A DNA stretch of 64,000 nucleotides. Source: Streptococcus infantis. GTDB lineage: Bacteria; Bacillota; Bacilli; Lactobacillales; Streptococcaceae. The stretch covers positions 62,001-126,000 of the forward strand of contig NZ_JYGT01000008.1 in assembly GCF_000960085.1 (NCBI RefSeq). Reading direction: 5' to 3'. A program made the position numbers and the translations under genes. Below are positions 41,495-48,889 of the stretch, in pieces; position 1 is the stretch's first letter, and each line of letters opens with the position of its first letter. The notes beneath the pieces are model-generated. The model did no database searches. It saw only the letters and a list, made by a program, of their open reading frames with translations, and was not told where the DNA came from.

Positions 41495-41632
41495 CTCTTT
41501 CTCCTAAACATTCTACGTCCATTATACCACACCATAGATATCTTATGAATGGGGCAATATTTAATCAAAGAAAAAACACTGGTTATCCAGTGTTTTTGTA
41601 GCTAGTTTCGCTCCCTGCAAGCATCGAACTAA
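41495..41632 (-). repeat. direct repeat copy A: promoter, terminator and tRNA-Arg 3' remnant
   Basis: Co-linear with 44704-44841. The first ~115 bases differ at about ten positions with no indels, then both copies enter the 3' end of tRNA-Arg. Here the tRNA part is broken: the minus strand reads AGTTCGATGCTTGCAGGGAGC, changed in the T stem, and homology stops soon after. It includes a -10 (TATAAT, 41521-41526) for the 290-residue protein. Confidence 0.85.
41571..41597 (-). terminator. terminator in repeat copy A
   Basis: Hairpin AAACACTGG-ATAA-CCAGTGTTT with a T run, the same as the tRNA-Arg terminator. It may end the lipoprotein operon transcript. Confidence 0.75.
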
Positions 41633-41777
41633 GGCTTAGAAACCCTATTCTAATAGTATTTAGGATAAACTTGGTCAATATTTGGTCAAATTTTTGGCTA
41701 AATTATTTTTGGATTAACCTTAATATTTTTGTAAGTAATGAAATTTGACAAGACATTTTATCGTTTTTCATGACTTA

Positions 41778-42437
41778 CTATTTTTTAAATATCGATAAAT
41801 CTATTTGAACTGATTTGTACTTCGATTCCATGAGTATAGAGAAGCCATAAATTGTACCACTAGCACGATCTAATCTGATTCGACAATTCGTATCTTCTGG
41901 CATATCATACTTGTTTTTTAAATATATATTGAGTTCAGACTGACTCTCTGGTTGGTAGATGATATCGCGAAGATCTGTTTCCGCACTCTTAAAAGTTTCT
42001 TTCACATCTAAAGAAGCGAAATAATCTCTTTTAACAACTAAATTGAGAATTTCGTCATCAAATAAAGGAGTCAGCTCCGAGCCATAATTTAGTTTACCAT
42101 TAGAGTAAGTAACAGGAACTGTTTCTTTACTGTCACCACGTGTTATTGTATAGTCACCCTTAATGTCAGATTGAGTGATATCTAAGTCTACTAAATATCT
42201 TTTGACTTCAGCTCCATTTTCTATATAGACACGACTTCTATAAGCTTCTAACCCAGTAAAGTCCTTCTTATCTTGCTCCAAAAATTTAAACATAGGCTCA
42301 AAGGTTTTTTCAAATTCGTACTGCTCCTTTTTCCTATTTTTGGGGATTGTTTCACCATCCAAACTACATCCATTTAATGCAAAAAGTGTCATAAGCATTA
42401 CACTAATAAGCCAAAATAAGTGTTTATGATTTTTCAT
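41778..42437 (-). CDS. tandem lipoprotein, copy 4
   Basis: A 219-residue paralogue with a lipoprotein signal (MKNHKHLFWLISV, lipobox LNGC, Cys24) followed by the family block GETIPKNRKKEQYEFEKTF. It shares with copies 1 and 3 the segments YFASLDVKETFKSAET, LKNKYDMPEDTNCR and a C-terminal end QIDLSIF. Likely an extracellular, membrane-tethered protein of unknown role. Ribosome site TTAGGGATAG. Last gene of the four-gene array. Confidence 0.85.
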   Translation of the reverse strand: MKNHKHLFWLISVMLMTLFALNGCSLDGETIPKNRKKEQYEFEKTFEPMFKFLEQDKKDFTGLEAYRSRVYIENGAEVKRYLVDLDITQSDIKGDYTITRGDSKETVPVTYSNGKLNYGSELTPLFDDEILNLVVKRDYFASLDVKETFKSAETDLRDIIYQPESQSELNIYLKNKYDMPEDTNCRIRLDRASGTIYGFSILMESKYKSVQIDLSIFKK

Positions 42438-42516
42438 ATTTCTATCCCTAACTAGAATTTATATTGCTTTACCTTTCAACCCAACGATTGCTCTTTTCGA
42501 TTTCGTTCATAAACTA

Positions 42517-43188
42517 TCATCTCTTTTGTTTAAATATTGTTAAATCCAACTGAACTGTCTTATCTTTCGAATTCATCTGAATTGTAATACCATAAATTGT
42601 ATAACTAGAATAGCTAACTATTATTCGACAGGTTGTATCATCTGGCATATCGTACTTATTTTTAAGACATTTATAGAGGTCAGATTGATTTTCTGACTCG
42701 TAGATAATATCACTCAATTCAGTTTCAGCGCTCTTAAAGGTTTCTTTTATATCCAAAGAAGCAAAATAATCTCTTTGTACTACTAAATTAAAAATTTCTT
42801 CATCAAATAAAGGATTTATCTCTGACTCATAATTTAGTTTACCATTAGAGTATGTAGCTGGAACTGTTTCTTTACTGTCACCACGTGTTATTGTATAATC
42901 ACCCTTAATGCCTGATTCAGTAATATCTAAATCAATATTATAATCCTTTACTGGATATCCATCTTTTATATAAATATCACAAATATAAGCCTTTAGTCCC
43001 GTAAAGTCCTTCTTATCTTGCTCTAAAAATTTAAATACGGGCTCAAACGTTTTTTCGAATTCGTACTGTTTTTTTGTTCTATTTTTGGGGATTGTTTCAC
43101 CACCCAAACTACATCCATTCAGTGCAAAAAGTGTCAAAAACATTAGCATTACACTGACAACCCAAAATAAGTATTTATGTTTTTTCAT
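42517..43188 (-). CDS. tandem lipoprotein, copy 3
   Basis: A 223-residue lipoprotein (MKKHKYLFWVVSV, lipobox LNGC) with the shared GETIPKNRTKKQYEFEKTF block. It is closest to copy 4 (same GDYTITRGDSKETVP segment). The ATG at 43188 is used because TTAGGGATAGAAAT precedes each downstream copy; an in-frame codon 21 bases upstream is inside that site. Function unknown. The 79-base spacer after it is similar to the other spacers, which shows that whole gene-plus-spacer units were duplicated. Confidence 0.85.
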   Translation of the reverse strand: MKKHKYLFWVVSVMLMFLTLFALNGCSLGGETIPKNRTKKQYEFEKTFEPVFKFLEQDKKDFTGLKAYICDIYIKDGYPVKDYNIDLDITESGIKGDYTITRGDSKETVPATYSNGKLNYESEINPLFDEEIFNLVVQRDYFASLDIKETFKSAETELSDIIYESENQSDLYKCLKNKYDMPDDTTCRIIVSYSSYTIYGITIQMNSKDKTVQLDLTIFKQKR

Positions 43189-43276
43189 ATTTCTATCCCT
43201 AAGTAGCATTTATATTGTATTATCAATAGCATTACTATTCAACCAATGATTACTTTTTTCAAGCTGATTCATTAGC

Positions 43277-43951
43277 CTAGCCTTTCATTACTGAAATATA
43301 TTTATCAATTTGAATGGTTTTACTATCATTTTCTAATACAATTGCAATATTATAAGCATTCCCACCCGAATGTGTAATAGATACTAAACACTTTACATTG
43401 TTTGATAAATTATATTTTTGGACTAGTCTTTTAAACAGTTCTGATTTATCATCATATTCATAAACAATGGTACTTAATGCTGTTTCTGAACTTCTAAAAA
43501 ATTTTTTTACTTCTAATGATTCAAAATACTCTCGTTTAATACACAAGTTAAAGAGCTCATCATCAAACTCAGTGTCAACACTAGCTGAATAAAGCAACTG
43601 TGAATTTTCATATTTGACAGGAACCTCCTGTTTGTTTTCGTCCTTACGAATAGTATAAATTCCATCCACAGGATTATTTTGGGATTTTAAAAATATTTCA
43701 TAACTTTCTTTTTGTGTCTTTCTATCACCAATACTGACTGAGACCGAATAACTTTTAATTCCTGTTAGGTCTATATTATCTTGCTCCAAAAATTTAAACA
43801 TAGGCTCAAAGGTTTTTTCAAATTCGTACTGCTCCTTTGTCCTGTTTTTTGGAATGGTTTCACCACCCAAACTACATCCATTTAGTGCAAAAAGTGTCAA
43901 AAACATTAGCATTACACTAACAGCCCAAAATAAGTATTTATGATTTTTCAT
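43277..43951 (-). CDS. tandem lipoprotein, copy 2 (most diverged)
   Basis: A 224-residue lipoprotein whose first ~57 residues (signal, lipobox LNGC, GETIPKNRTKEQYEFEKTF, EPMFKFLEQ) are nearly identical to the other copies. The remainder is clearly diverged (VKKFFRSSETALSTIV, LVQKYNLSNNVKCLV, QIDKYISVMKG). A conserved head on a diverged body suggests gene conversion of the 5' end or diversifying selection downstream. Function unknown. Confidence 0.85.
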   Translation of the reverse strand: MKNHKYLFWAVSVMLMFLTLFALNGCSLGGETIPKNRTKEQYEFEKTFEPMFKFLEQDNIDLTGIKSYSVSVSIGDRKTQKESYEIFLKSQNNPVDGIYTIRKDENKQEVPVKYENSQLLYSASVDTEFDDELFNLCIKREYFESLEVKKFFRSSETALSTIVYEYDDKSELFKRLVQKYNLSNNVKCLVSITHSGGNAYNIAIVLENDSKTIQIDKYISVMKG

Positions 43952-44037
43952 ATTTTGTATCCCTAACTAGAATTTATATTGCTTTACCTTTCAATCCGCC
44001 GATTACTCTTTTAGATTCCATTCATCGAGTCTCCTCC

Positions 44038-44703
44038 CTAGTTTTCAAATATTCTTAAATCTATTTGAATTGACTTAGTCATTGATTTCATTTGTATAGA
44101 AGTTCGATAAATACCTCCACTGGAGTGTTTAATTCTTACTCTACAGTTAGTATCTTCTGGTAGATCATACTTATTTTTTAGGTATTTATAAAGTTTAGAG
44201 TGATTTTCTGGTTGGTAGATGATTTCACGAAGCTCTGTTTCTGCACTCTTAAAAGTCTTTTCCACATCCAAGGAAGCGAAATAATCTCTTGAAACTGCTA
44301 AGTTAAGAATCCCTTCATCAAATAATGGGTCTGTATCTGATTCGTAATGCAACGTCCCACTAGAGTATGTAACAGGTACTGATTCTTTGTTTTCCCCAGC
44401 TATTATTTTGTACTTACCTTTAATGTCAGCTTTAGTAGTGTCTAGGTCAACTTCATAATTCTTTACGTCATCTTCAATTTTTATATAAACACTACTTTGA
44501 TATGCTTCTATCCCAGTAAATTCTTTCTTTTCTTGCTCTAAAAATTTAAACATGGGTTCAAACGTTTTTTCGAATTCGTACTGTTCCTTTGTTCTGTTTT
44601 TTGGAATGGTTTCACCACCTAAGCTACATCCATTTAGAGCAAAAAGTGTCGAAAGCATTAGCGTTACACTAACAACCCAAAATAAGTATTTATGTTTTTG
44701 CAT
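44038..44703 (-). CDS. tandem lipoprotein, copy 1
   Basis: A 221-residue lipoprotein (MQKHKYLFWVVSV, lipobox LNGC with Cys26), then GETIPKNRTKEQYEFEKTF and C-terminal motifs LKNKYDLPEDTNCR and IQIDLRIF. It is first in the array, with AGGAGAAAGAG and an extended -10 (TGGTATAAT, 44730-44735). The C-terminal pattern KY-x-x-P...QID-hydrophobic recalls staphylococcal tandem lipoproteins (DUF576/Lpl); that link is by eye only. Confidence 0.85.
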   Translation of the reverse strand: MQKHKYLFWVVSVTLMLSTLFALNGCSLGGETIPKNRTKEQYEFEKTFEPMFKFLEQEKKEFTGIEAYQSSVYIKIEDDVKNYEVDLDTTKADIKGKYKIIAGENKESVPVTYSSGTLHYESDTDPLFDEGILNLAVSRDYFASLDVEKTFKSAETELREIIYQPENHSKLYKYLKNKYDLPEDTNCRVRIKHSSGGIYRTSIQMKSMTKSIQIDLRIFEN

Positions 44704-44841
44704 CTCTTTCTCCTAGACTTTCTATGTCCATTATACCACACCATGGATATCTTATGAATGGTTCAAAATTTGGTCAAAGAAAAAACACTGGTTATCCAGT
44801 GTTTTTGTGGCTAGTTTCGCTCCCTGCAGGAATCGAACCTG
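44704..44841 (-). repeat. direct repeat copy B: promoter, terminator and tRNA-Arg 3' end
   Basis: The intact counterpart of 41495-41632. Exactly 115 bases separate start codon and tRNA end in both copies. It contains the lipoprotein array promoter and the tRNA terminator. Confidence 0.85.
44781..44806 (-). terminator. tRNA-Arg terminator
   Basis: AAAACACTGG-ATAA-CCAGTGTTTT hairpin with a T run 12 bases after the tRNA 3' end. It also ends the rplS transcript if that is cotranscribed with the tRNA. Confidence 0.85.
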
Positions 44842-44889
44842 CAACTACTCCTTAGGAGGGAGTTGTTATATCCATTGAACTAAGGGAGC
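44818..44889 (-). tRNA. tRNA-Arg (anticodon CCU)
   Basis: A 72-nt cloverleaf: acceptor GCTCCCT/AGGGAGC, D arm around GTTCAATGGATATAAC, anticodon stem ACTCC/GGAGT with loop CTCCTAA (anticodon CCT), T arm GCAGG-TTCGATT-CCTGC, discriminator G. CCA is not encoded. It reads AGG codons. It lies just after rplS on the same strand. Confidence 0.95.
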
Positions 44890-44931
44890 TAGAGAAAAAC
44901 CCTGCCTTGCAGCAGAGTTTTGTTCATCGAA

Positions 44932-45279
44932 TTAACGACGGATTTCTTTGATACGAGCTGCCTTACCTTGAAGAGCACGCAAGTAGTACAATTTCGCACG
45001 ACGTACTTTACCGTAACGAACAACTTCGATCTTTTCAACACGTGGAGTGTGGATTGGGAAGATACGTTCAACACCTACACCGTTAGAGATTTTACGAACT
45101 GTGTAGTTTTCTGAGATGCCAGCACCTTTACGTGCAATAACAACACCTTCAAAGATCTGAACACGTTCACGGTTTCCTTCGACAACTTTCGCGTGTACAC
45201 GAACAGTGTCACCAGGACGGAATGAAGGGATATCTGTACGAAGTTGACCTTCAGTCAAGCTTTGGATTAATGGATTCAT
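44932..45279 (-). CDS. rplS: 50S ribosomal protein L19
   Basis: The 115-residue protein has the L19 pattern: [44 protein letters not shown] and the basic end [15 protein letters not shown]. Located at the bridge between the subunits. ATG with AGGAGAAT upstream. It stands between the fluoride-channel genes and tRNA-Arg and has a structured leader. Confidence 0.98.
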   Translation of the reverse strand: MNPLIQSLTEGQLRTDIPSFRPGDTVRVHAKVVEGNRERVQIFEGVVIARKGAGISENYTVRKISNGVGVERIFPIHTPRVEKIEVVRYGKVRRAKLYYLRALQGKAARIKEIRR

Positions 45280-45299
45280 TTTATTCTCCTATCTTTGTC

Positions 45300-45375
45300 A
45301 ATCTTGAGGAAACTTCCTCAGCGGATAAACTGTATTTTTGTGCGTCCATTACACACAAGATACAGTTTATCAAAT
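45300..45375 (-). ncRNA. candidate L19 leader / long hairpin upstream of rplS
   Basis: On the minus strand GATAAACTGTAT pairs with ATACAGTTTATC around an inner TTGTGTG...CGCACAA hairpin, followed by CTGAGGAAGTTTCCTCA. A candidate promoter (TTTACT, 17 bases, TAAACT) overlaps the outer 5' arm, so the RNA may contain only the inner part. L19 leaders are known in Firmicutes; this assignment is tentative. Confidence 0.45.
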
Positions 45376-45397
45376 TTCCTAGAAAAAGTAAAGAAAT

Positions 45398-45727
45398 TTA
45401 AAGCAAAATTCCCAAAAAAATTGCAAGAAAACCAAGCAAGTAGGTTAATAATAAATAACTATAAAATACCTTCTTGTCATTGATCAGTCTTTGGAGTTCA
45501 TCATTCAAAGTTGAGAAAGTAGTCAAACCACCACAAAAACCCGTTGCAAGTATAGAATAGACTTCTTTTGACTCCACGTGGTTATAGCATAATCCAATCA
45601 AAAAACAACCTAGAAGATTAGCTATGAGTGTTCCTAGTGGTAGCACTGACCCTTGATTATAACGGGAAAAGAAATAACGAACAAGAGCACCCAGTCCACA
45701 AGCAAGCGCTAGATAGATTACTACCAT
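45398..45727 (-). CDS. crcB: fluoride channel subunit CrcB/Fluc (second copy)
   Basis: Small membrane channel that exports fluoride as a dual-topology dimer. The 109-residue protein has four membrane segments, the pore Asn in GTLIANLLG and the signature GFCGGLTTFST. ATG at 45727 follows GGGAGGAAG. It overlaps the first copy by seven bases. Paired crcB genes in Gram-positives often give obligate heterodimers. Confidence 0.9.
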   Translation of the reverse strand: MVVIYLALACGLGALVRYFFSRYNQGSVLPLGTLIANLLGCFLIGLCYNHVESKEVYSILATGFCGGLTTFSTLNDELQRLINDKKVFYSYLLLTYLLGFLAIFLGILL

Positions 45728-46095
45728 TTCTTCCTCCCTAGACAATAAGCTAATAAAAGTCCGCCACCGACGCTCAAAATCAAATACGTCACCAAACTAT
45801 GGTACCGCCCTATGTCCAGCAATTTCACAGCATCTAATAGGAGACTAGAAAATGTCGTTAAGCCGCCACAGAATCCTGTTCCAAGCGCTAGAATAGTGCC
45901 TTTACTACTTCCCTTATAAACCAGATAACCTTTTACAAGGTAGACAAGGCAAAAAATTCCTAAATAGTTGACTACTAGTGTTCCCCAAGGGAAGTCTGGA
46001 CTAGATGGCAACCATCTCGAAATCTGAAAACGCACAATTCCTCCCAGCATACCAGCTAGAAAGATTCCTAGAGGGTAAAATTTTTCTTTTTTCAT
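45721..46095 (-). CDS. crcB: fluoride channel subunit CrcB/Fluc (first copy)
   Basis: The 124-residue protein has four membrane segments, GTLVVNYLG with the pore Asn, and GFCGGLTTFSS. It overlaps chorismate mutase by four bases and the second crcB by seven, so the three are translated as a unit. I see no fluoride riboswitch upstream of the operon. Confidence 0.9.
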   Translation of the reverse strand: MKKEKFYPLGIFLAGMLGGIVRFQISRWLPSSPDFPWGTLVVNYLGIFCLVYLVKGYLVYKGSSKGTILALGTGFCGGLTTFSSLLLDAVKLLDIGRYHSLVTYLILSVGGGLLLAYCLGRKKW

Positions 46096-46358
46096 TTGAT
46101 CGTTTTATCCTGATAATCACGTGAACGTTTGAGAATATCTGAAAAAGTCTCAACAATTGTATCTTCGTATTTTTTATTGCCTACACGATTTCTAACTTTT
46201 TCAAAGATAGCTTCTTCTCTTTTAGTATCCAAAATTGGTTTTCCTGTAGACTTTTTATAAGCAACTACACCCTCAACTAGATGCATTCTTTCTTCTAAGA
46301 GTCTTACGATTTGGTCATCAATTTGATCAATTTCTTGTCTAATAATATCTAAATCCAT
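46092..46358 (-). CDS. chorismate mutase (AroQ type)
   Basis: Rearranges chorismate to prephenate for Phe and Tyr synthesis. The 88-residue all-helical protein has the AroQ features IRQEIDQIDDQIVRLLEERM, AYKKSTGKPI and TKREEAIFEKV. It is monofunctional, without a dehydratase domain. It heads the crcB pair, an association that has no obvious functional logic. GGAG ribosome site. Confidence 0.92.
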   Translation of the reverse strand: MDLDIIRQEIDQIDDQIVRLLEERMHLVEGVVAYKKSTGKPILDTKREEAIFEKVRNRVGNKKYEDTIVETFSDILKRSRDYQDKTIK

Positions 46359-46438
46359 TGAGTCTCCTTCTTTATTTGAATCATTGTTAAAAAGCCACTA
46401 AATAGTCAAGTTATTCATAGGTATATCTAACAAAAAAC

Positions 46439-46463
46439 TGCACTGACATCTATCATCAGTGCA
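46439..46463 (-). terminator. flavodoxin terminator
   Basis: TTGCACTGA...TCAGTGCA hairpin with a following T run on the minus strand, directly after the flavodoxin gene. Confidence 0.8.
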
Positions 46464-46472
46464 ACTACATGC

Positions 46473-46916
46473 TTATCCCACTTTAGCAGCTAATTCTTCT
46501 GCAAATTGCTCCAAGCGTTCAATATCTTCTTCTTCGGCAGATAGGTCTACTTTGACGCACTCTGAACCCTTTTCAGCTCCTGTCGCTACAAATACTCGGT
46601 CAAAGTCATCAACAGCTTTACAGAATTCATCATAGAAAGTATCACCTGAACCAACTACACCATAGATTTTACCACTTAAGTTAAGATCTGCTAAATCTTC
46701 GTAGAAGTCCATCATCTCATCTGGTAATTCTCCATCACCATATGTATAAGTTGCGACAATAGCGATGTCTGCTTCTAAAAAGTCAGAAGCGTCAACTGTT
46801 GTACACTCATCAACATCCACTTCTAAACCACATTCTCTTAATTTATCTGCTACAATATCTGCGATTTCTTCAGTATTACCGGTCATACTGGCAAATACAA
46901 TTTTTGCTAATGCCAT
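46473..46916 (-). CDS. flavodoxin
   Basis: Low-potential FMN electron carrier. The 147-residue acidic protein has the phosphate-binding loop SMTGNTEEIAD near the N-terminus and the FMN-contact loops TYTYGDGELPDE and GSGDTFYDEFC. ATG with AAGGTCC/AGGAGG-type site upstream. Monocistronic, divergent from the DHH gene. Redox partners are not encoded nearby. Confidence 0.95.
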   Translation of the reverse strand: MALAKIVFASMTGNTEEIADIVADKLRECGLEVDVDECTTVDASDFLEADIAIVATYTYGDGELPDEMMDFYEDLADLNLSGKIYGVVGSGDTFYDEFCKAVDDFDRVFVATGAEKGSECVKVDLSAEEEDIERLEQFAEELAAKVG

Positions 46917-47019
46917 AAGGTCCTCCTCAATTAATCTTTCTCCATTATATCACATCTTTTTCATTTTAAAAATAAAAACTCTTGTGCTACAATGAAATGA
47001 GAAAGAATTGAGGTTATTT

Positions 47020-47958
47020 ATGGAAATTTGCCATCAAATTTTAGAAAAAATCAAAGCATACGATACTATTATCATTCACCGTCATATGAAACCAGATCCA
47101 GACGCCTTGGGGAGTCAGGTAGGATTAAAAGCCTTGCTTGAGCATCATTTTCCTGAAAAAACGATCAAAGCCGTAGGTTTCAATGAACCAACTCTAACTT
47201 GGTTAGCTGAAATGGATCAAGTAGAGGACACAAACTATCAAGGAGCTCTTGCCATTATCTGTGATACTGCAAACACAGCCCGTATCGATGATAAACGATA
47301 TACTCAAGCTGATACCATTATTAAGATTGACCACCATCCAAATGACGAAGTTTATGGTGATCTTGTTTGGGTAGATACTAATTCAAGCAGTGCGAGTGAA
47401 ATGATTGCGCTCTTTGCTGAAGCAACTAATCTAGTACTATCAGATTACGCTGCTAAAATGCTCTGTGCTGGAATTATTGGCGACACAGGCCGTTTCCTTT
47501 TTCCGTCTACTTCTGCACGAACACTTCGAGTAGCAAGTCAACTCAGAGAACACAACTTTGACTACGCCGAATTGACACGTAAAATGGATACTATGAGCTT
47601 TAAAATTGCCAAACTCCAAGGTTATGTCTATGATCACTTAGAGGTTGATGAAAATGGTGCTGCTCGTGTCATTCTGACTCAAGAAATCTTGAAGAAATAC
47701 GATGTTACTGATGCTGAAACAGCAGCCATCGTTGGCGCACCAGGACGTATCGATACTGTTAGCCTTTGGGGAATCTTTGTGGAACAAGCAGACGGTCACT
47801 ATCGTGTACGTCTACGTAGTAAATTTGTCCCTATCAATGGTGTCGCAAAAGAACATGATGGCGGTGGCCATCCTCTTGCTAGTGGAGCAAATTCGTATAG
47901 TTTAGAAGAGAATGAGCTCATCTACCAAAAATTGAAAAACTTACTGAAAAATAGATAA
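47020..47958 (+). CDS. pde2: DHH/DHHA1 phosphodiesterase (Pde2/NrnA type)
   Basis: A 312-residue cytoplasmic phosphodiesterase. Motifs: HRHMKPDPDALGS, ICDTAN, IDHHPND (DHH) and the C-terminal DHHA1 substrate loop DGGGHPLASGA. It has no membrane or GGDEF domains, so it matches pneumococcal Pde2, which hydrolyses pApA in the c-di-AMP pathway, and the nanoRNase NrnA. ATG at 47020 follows TTGAGGT; an in-frame TTG upstream is part of that site. The promoter is an extended -10, TGCTACAAT. Confidence 0.92.
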   Translation: MEICHQILEKIKAYDTIIIHRHMKPDPDALGSQVGLKALLEHHFPEKTIKAVGFNEPTLTWLAEMDQVEDTNYQGALAIICDTANTARIDDKRYTQADTIIKIDHHPNDEVYGDLVWVDTNSSSASEMIALFAEATNLVLSDYAAKMLCAGIIGDTGRFLFPSTSARTLRVASQLREHNFDYAELTRKMDTMSFKIAKLQGYVYDHLEVDENGAARVILTQEILKKYDVTDAETAAIVGAPGRIDTVSLWGIFVEQADGHYRVRLRSKFVPINGVAKEHDGGGHPLASGANSYSLEENELIYQKLKNLLKNR

Positions 47959-47964
47959 AAAGTC

Positions 47965-47993
47965 TTGCCAAACTTCTGATAATCTGATAGACT
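47965..47993 (+). promoter_or_regulatory. rpmE2 promoter
   Basis: TTGCCA (47965-47970), 17-base spacer ending in TGA, TAGACT (47988-47993), immediately after pde2. Predicted start near 48000. Confidence 0.65.
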
Positions 47994-47999
47994 AGTATG

Positions 48000-48051
48000 G
48001 TAACAATCTATGGCTCGCAAAGAGACCATGGCAGAAAGGAAATATTGCAAA
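48000..48051 (+). promoter_or_regulatory. candidate L31 leader upstream of rpmE2
   Basis: The 52-nt leader folds as TATGGCTC-GCAAA-GAGACCAT(GG), ahead of AGAAAGGAAA. Firmicute L31 leader motifs have been described; this is a tentative match by position and shape. Confidence 0.4.
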
Positions 48052-48294
48052 ATGAAAAAAGATATCCATCCAGAATATCGCCCAGTTGTATTCATGGACA
48101 CAACTACTGGTTACCAATTCCTTAGCGGTTCAACAAAACGCTCTAACGAAACAGTTGAGTTCGAAGGCGAAACTTACCCATTGATCCGTGTGGAAATTTC
48201 ATCAGACTCACACCCATTCTATACTGGACGTCAAAAGTTCACTCAAGCAGATGGACGCGTGGATCGTTTCAACAAAAAATACGGTCTCAAATAA
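48052..48294 (+). CDS. rpmE2: 50S ribosomal protein L31 type B
   Basis: The 80-residue protein starts [14 protein letters not shown] and ends [10 protein letters not shown]. It has no zinc-binding Cys pair, so it is the zinc-independent paralogue (C- form) used when zinc is scarce in bacteria that have both. The ATG at 48052 matches the family N-terminus and follows AAAGGAAA. Confidence 0.96.
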
Positions 48295-48324
48295 TCAACC
48301 ACATCACATGCATGAGGTTAAAAA

Positions 48325-48347
48325 AACAACTTCGATTCGAAGTTGTT
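48325..48347 (+). terminator. rpmE2 terminator
   Basis: AACAACTTCG-ATT-CGAAGTTGTT followed by TTTTT. Confidence 0.9.
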
Positions 48348-48451
48348 TTTTTGTTACCTTCATGAGAGTCATCAATGATGATTTGAAATGTAGCCCGACT
48401 AGAAGTACTAGTTTATCTTCTCCTGCTACTTTCATGCCCCCTATACACAAA

Positions 48452-48496
48452 AAAAGCCTGTCAAACAAGCTTAAACGCTTAATACGACAGGCTTTT
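48452..48496 (-). terminator. hup terminator
   Basis: AAAAGCCTGTC...GACAGGCTTTT outer stem with an inner AAGCGTTTAAGCTT, followed by a T run on the minus strand. Confidence 0.85.
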
Positions 48497-48506
48497 TATA
48501 GAATCA

Positions 48507-48782
48507 TTATTTAACTGCTTCTTTAAGAGCTTTACCAGCTTTGAATGCTGGAACTTTAGAAGCTTTGATTTTGATTTCTTTACCAGTTTGTGGGTTGCGA
48601 CCTTTACGAGCTGCACGTTTACGAACTTCGAAGTTACCAAAACCGATCAATTGAACTTTTTCACCAGCTGAAAGGAATTCAGTTACTGCTGCAAATACAG
48701 CGTCAACTGCTGCTGCTGAATCTTTCTTAGTCAATTCTGTAGCTTCTGCTACTTTAGCGATCAAATCTTGTTTGTTTGCCAT
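48507..48782 (-). CDS. hup: DNA-binding protein HU
   Basis: Nucleoid protein that bends DNA. The 91-residue protein starts [17 protein letters not shown], with [19 protein letters not shown] as the DNA-contact arm and a basic C-terminus. ATG at 48782 follows GGAGGAT and gives the standard length. Single gene. Its promoter spacer holds a perfect inverted repeat. Confidence 0.97.
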   Translation of the reverse strand: MANKQDLIAKVAEATELTKKDSAAAVDAVFAAVTEFLSAGEKVQLIGFGNFEVRKRAARKGRNPQTGKEIKIKASKVPAFKAGKALKEAVK

Positions 48783-48823
48783 GTTAATGAATCCTCCAAA
48801 ATTATTTCTAATTAACACTTATA

Positions 48824-48852
48824 ATCATAACCTAAAATTCCTTTTAGGTCAA
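48824..48852 (-). promoter_or_regulatory. hup promoter with palindromic spacer
   Basis: TTGACC (48847-48852), 17-base spacer, TATGAT (48824-48829) on the minus strand. The spacer is almost fully occupied by the inverted repeat CCTAAAA-N4-TTTTAGG (48831-48848). Confidence 0.7.
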
Positions 48853-48889
48853 GTCAAAAACACCTTTTCTTTAATTTTTCTCAATTTTT

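Noticed and set aside
41495..44841. Integrase-type genomic island in tRNA-Arg
   Set aside because: No integrase, excisionase or phage gene, and the repeats extend 115 bases past the tRNA end, unlike attL/attR.
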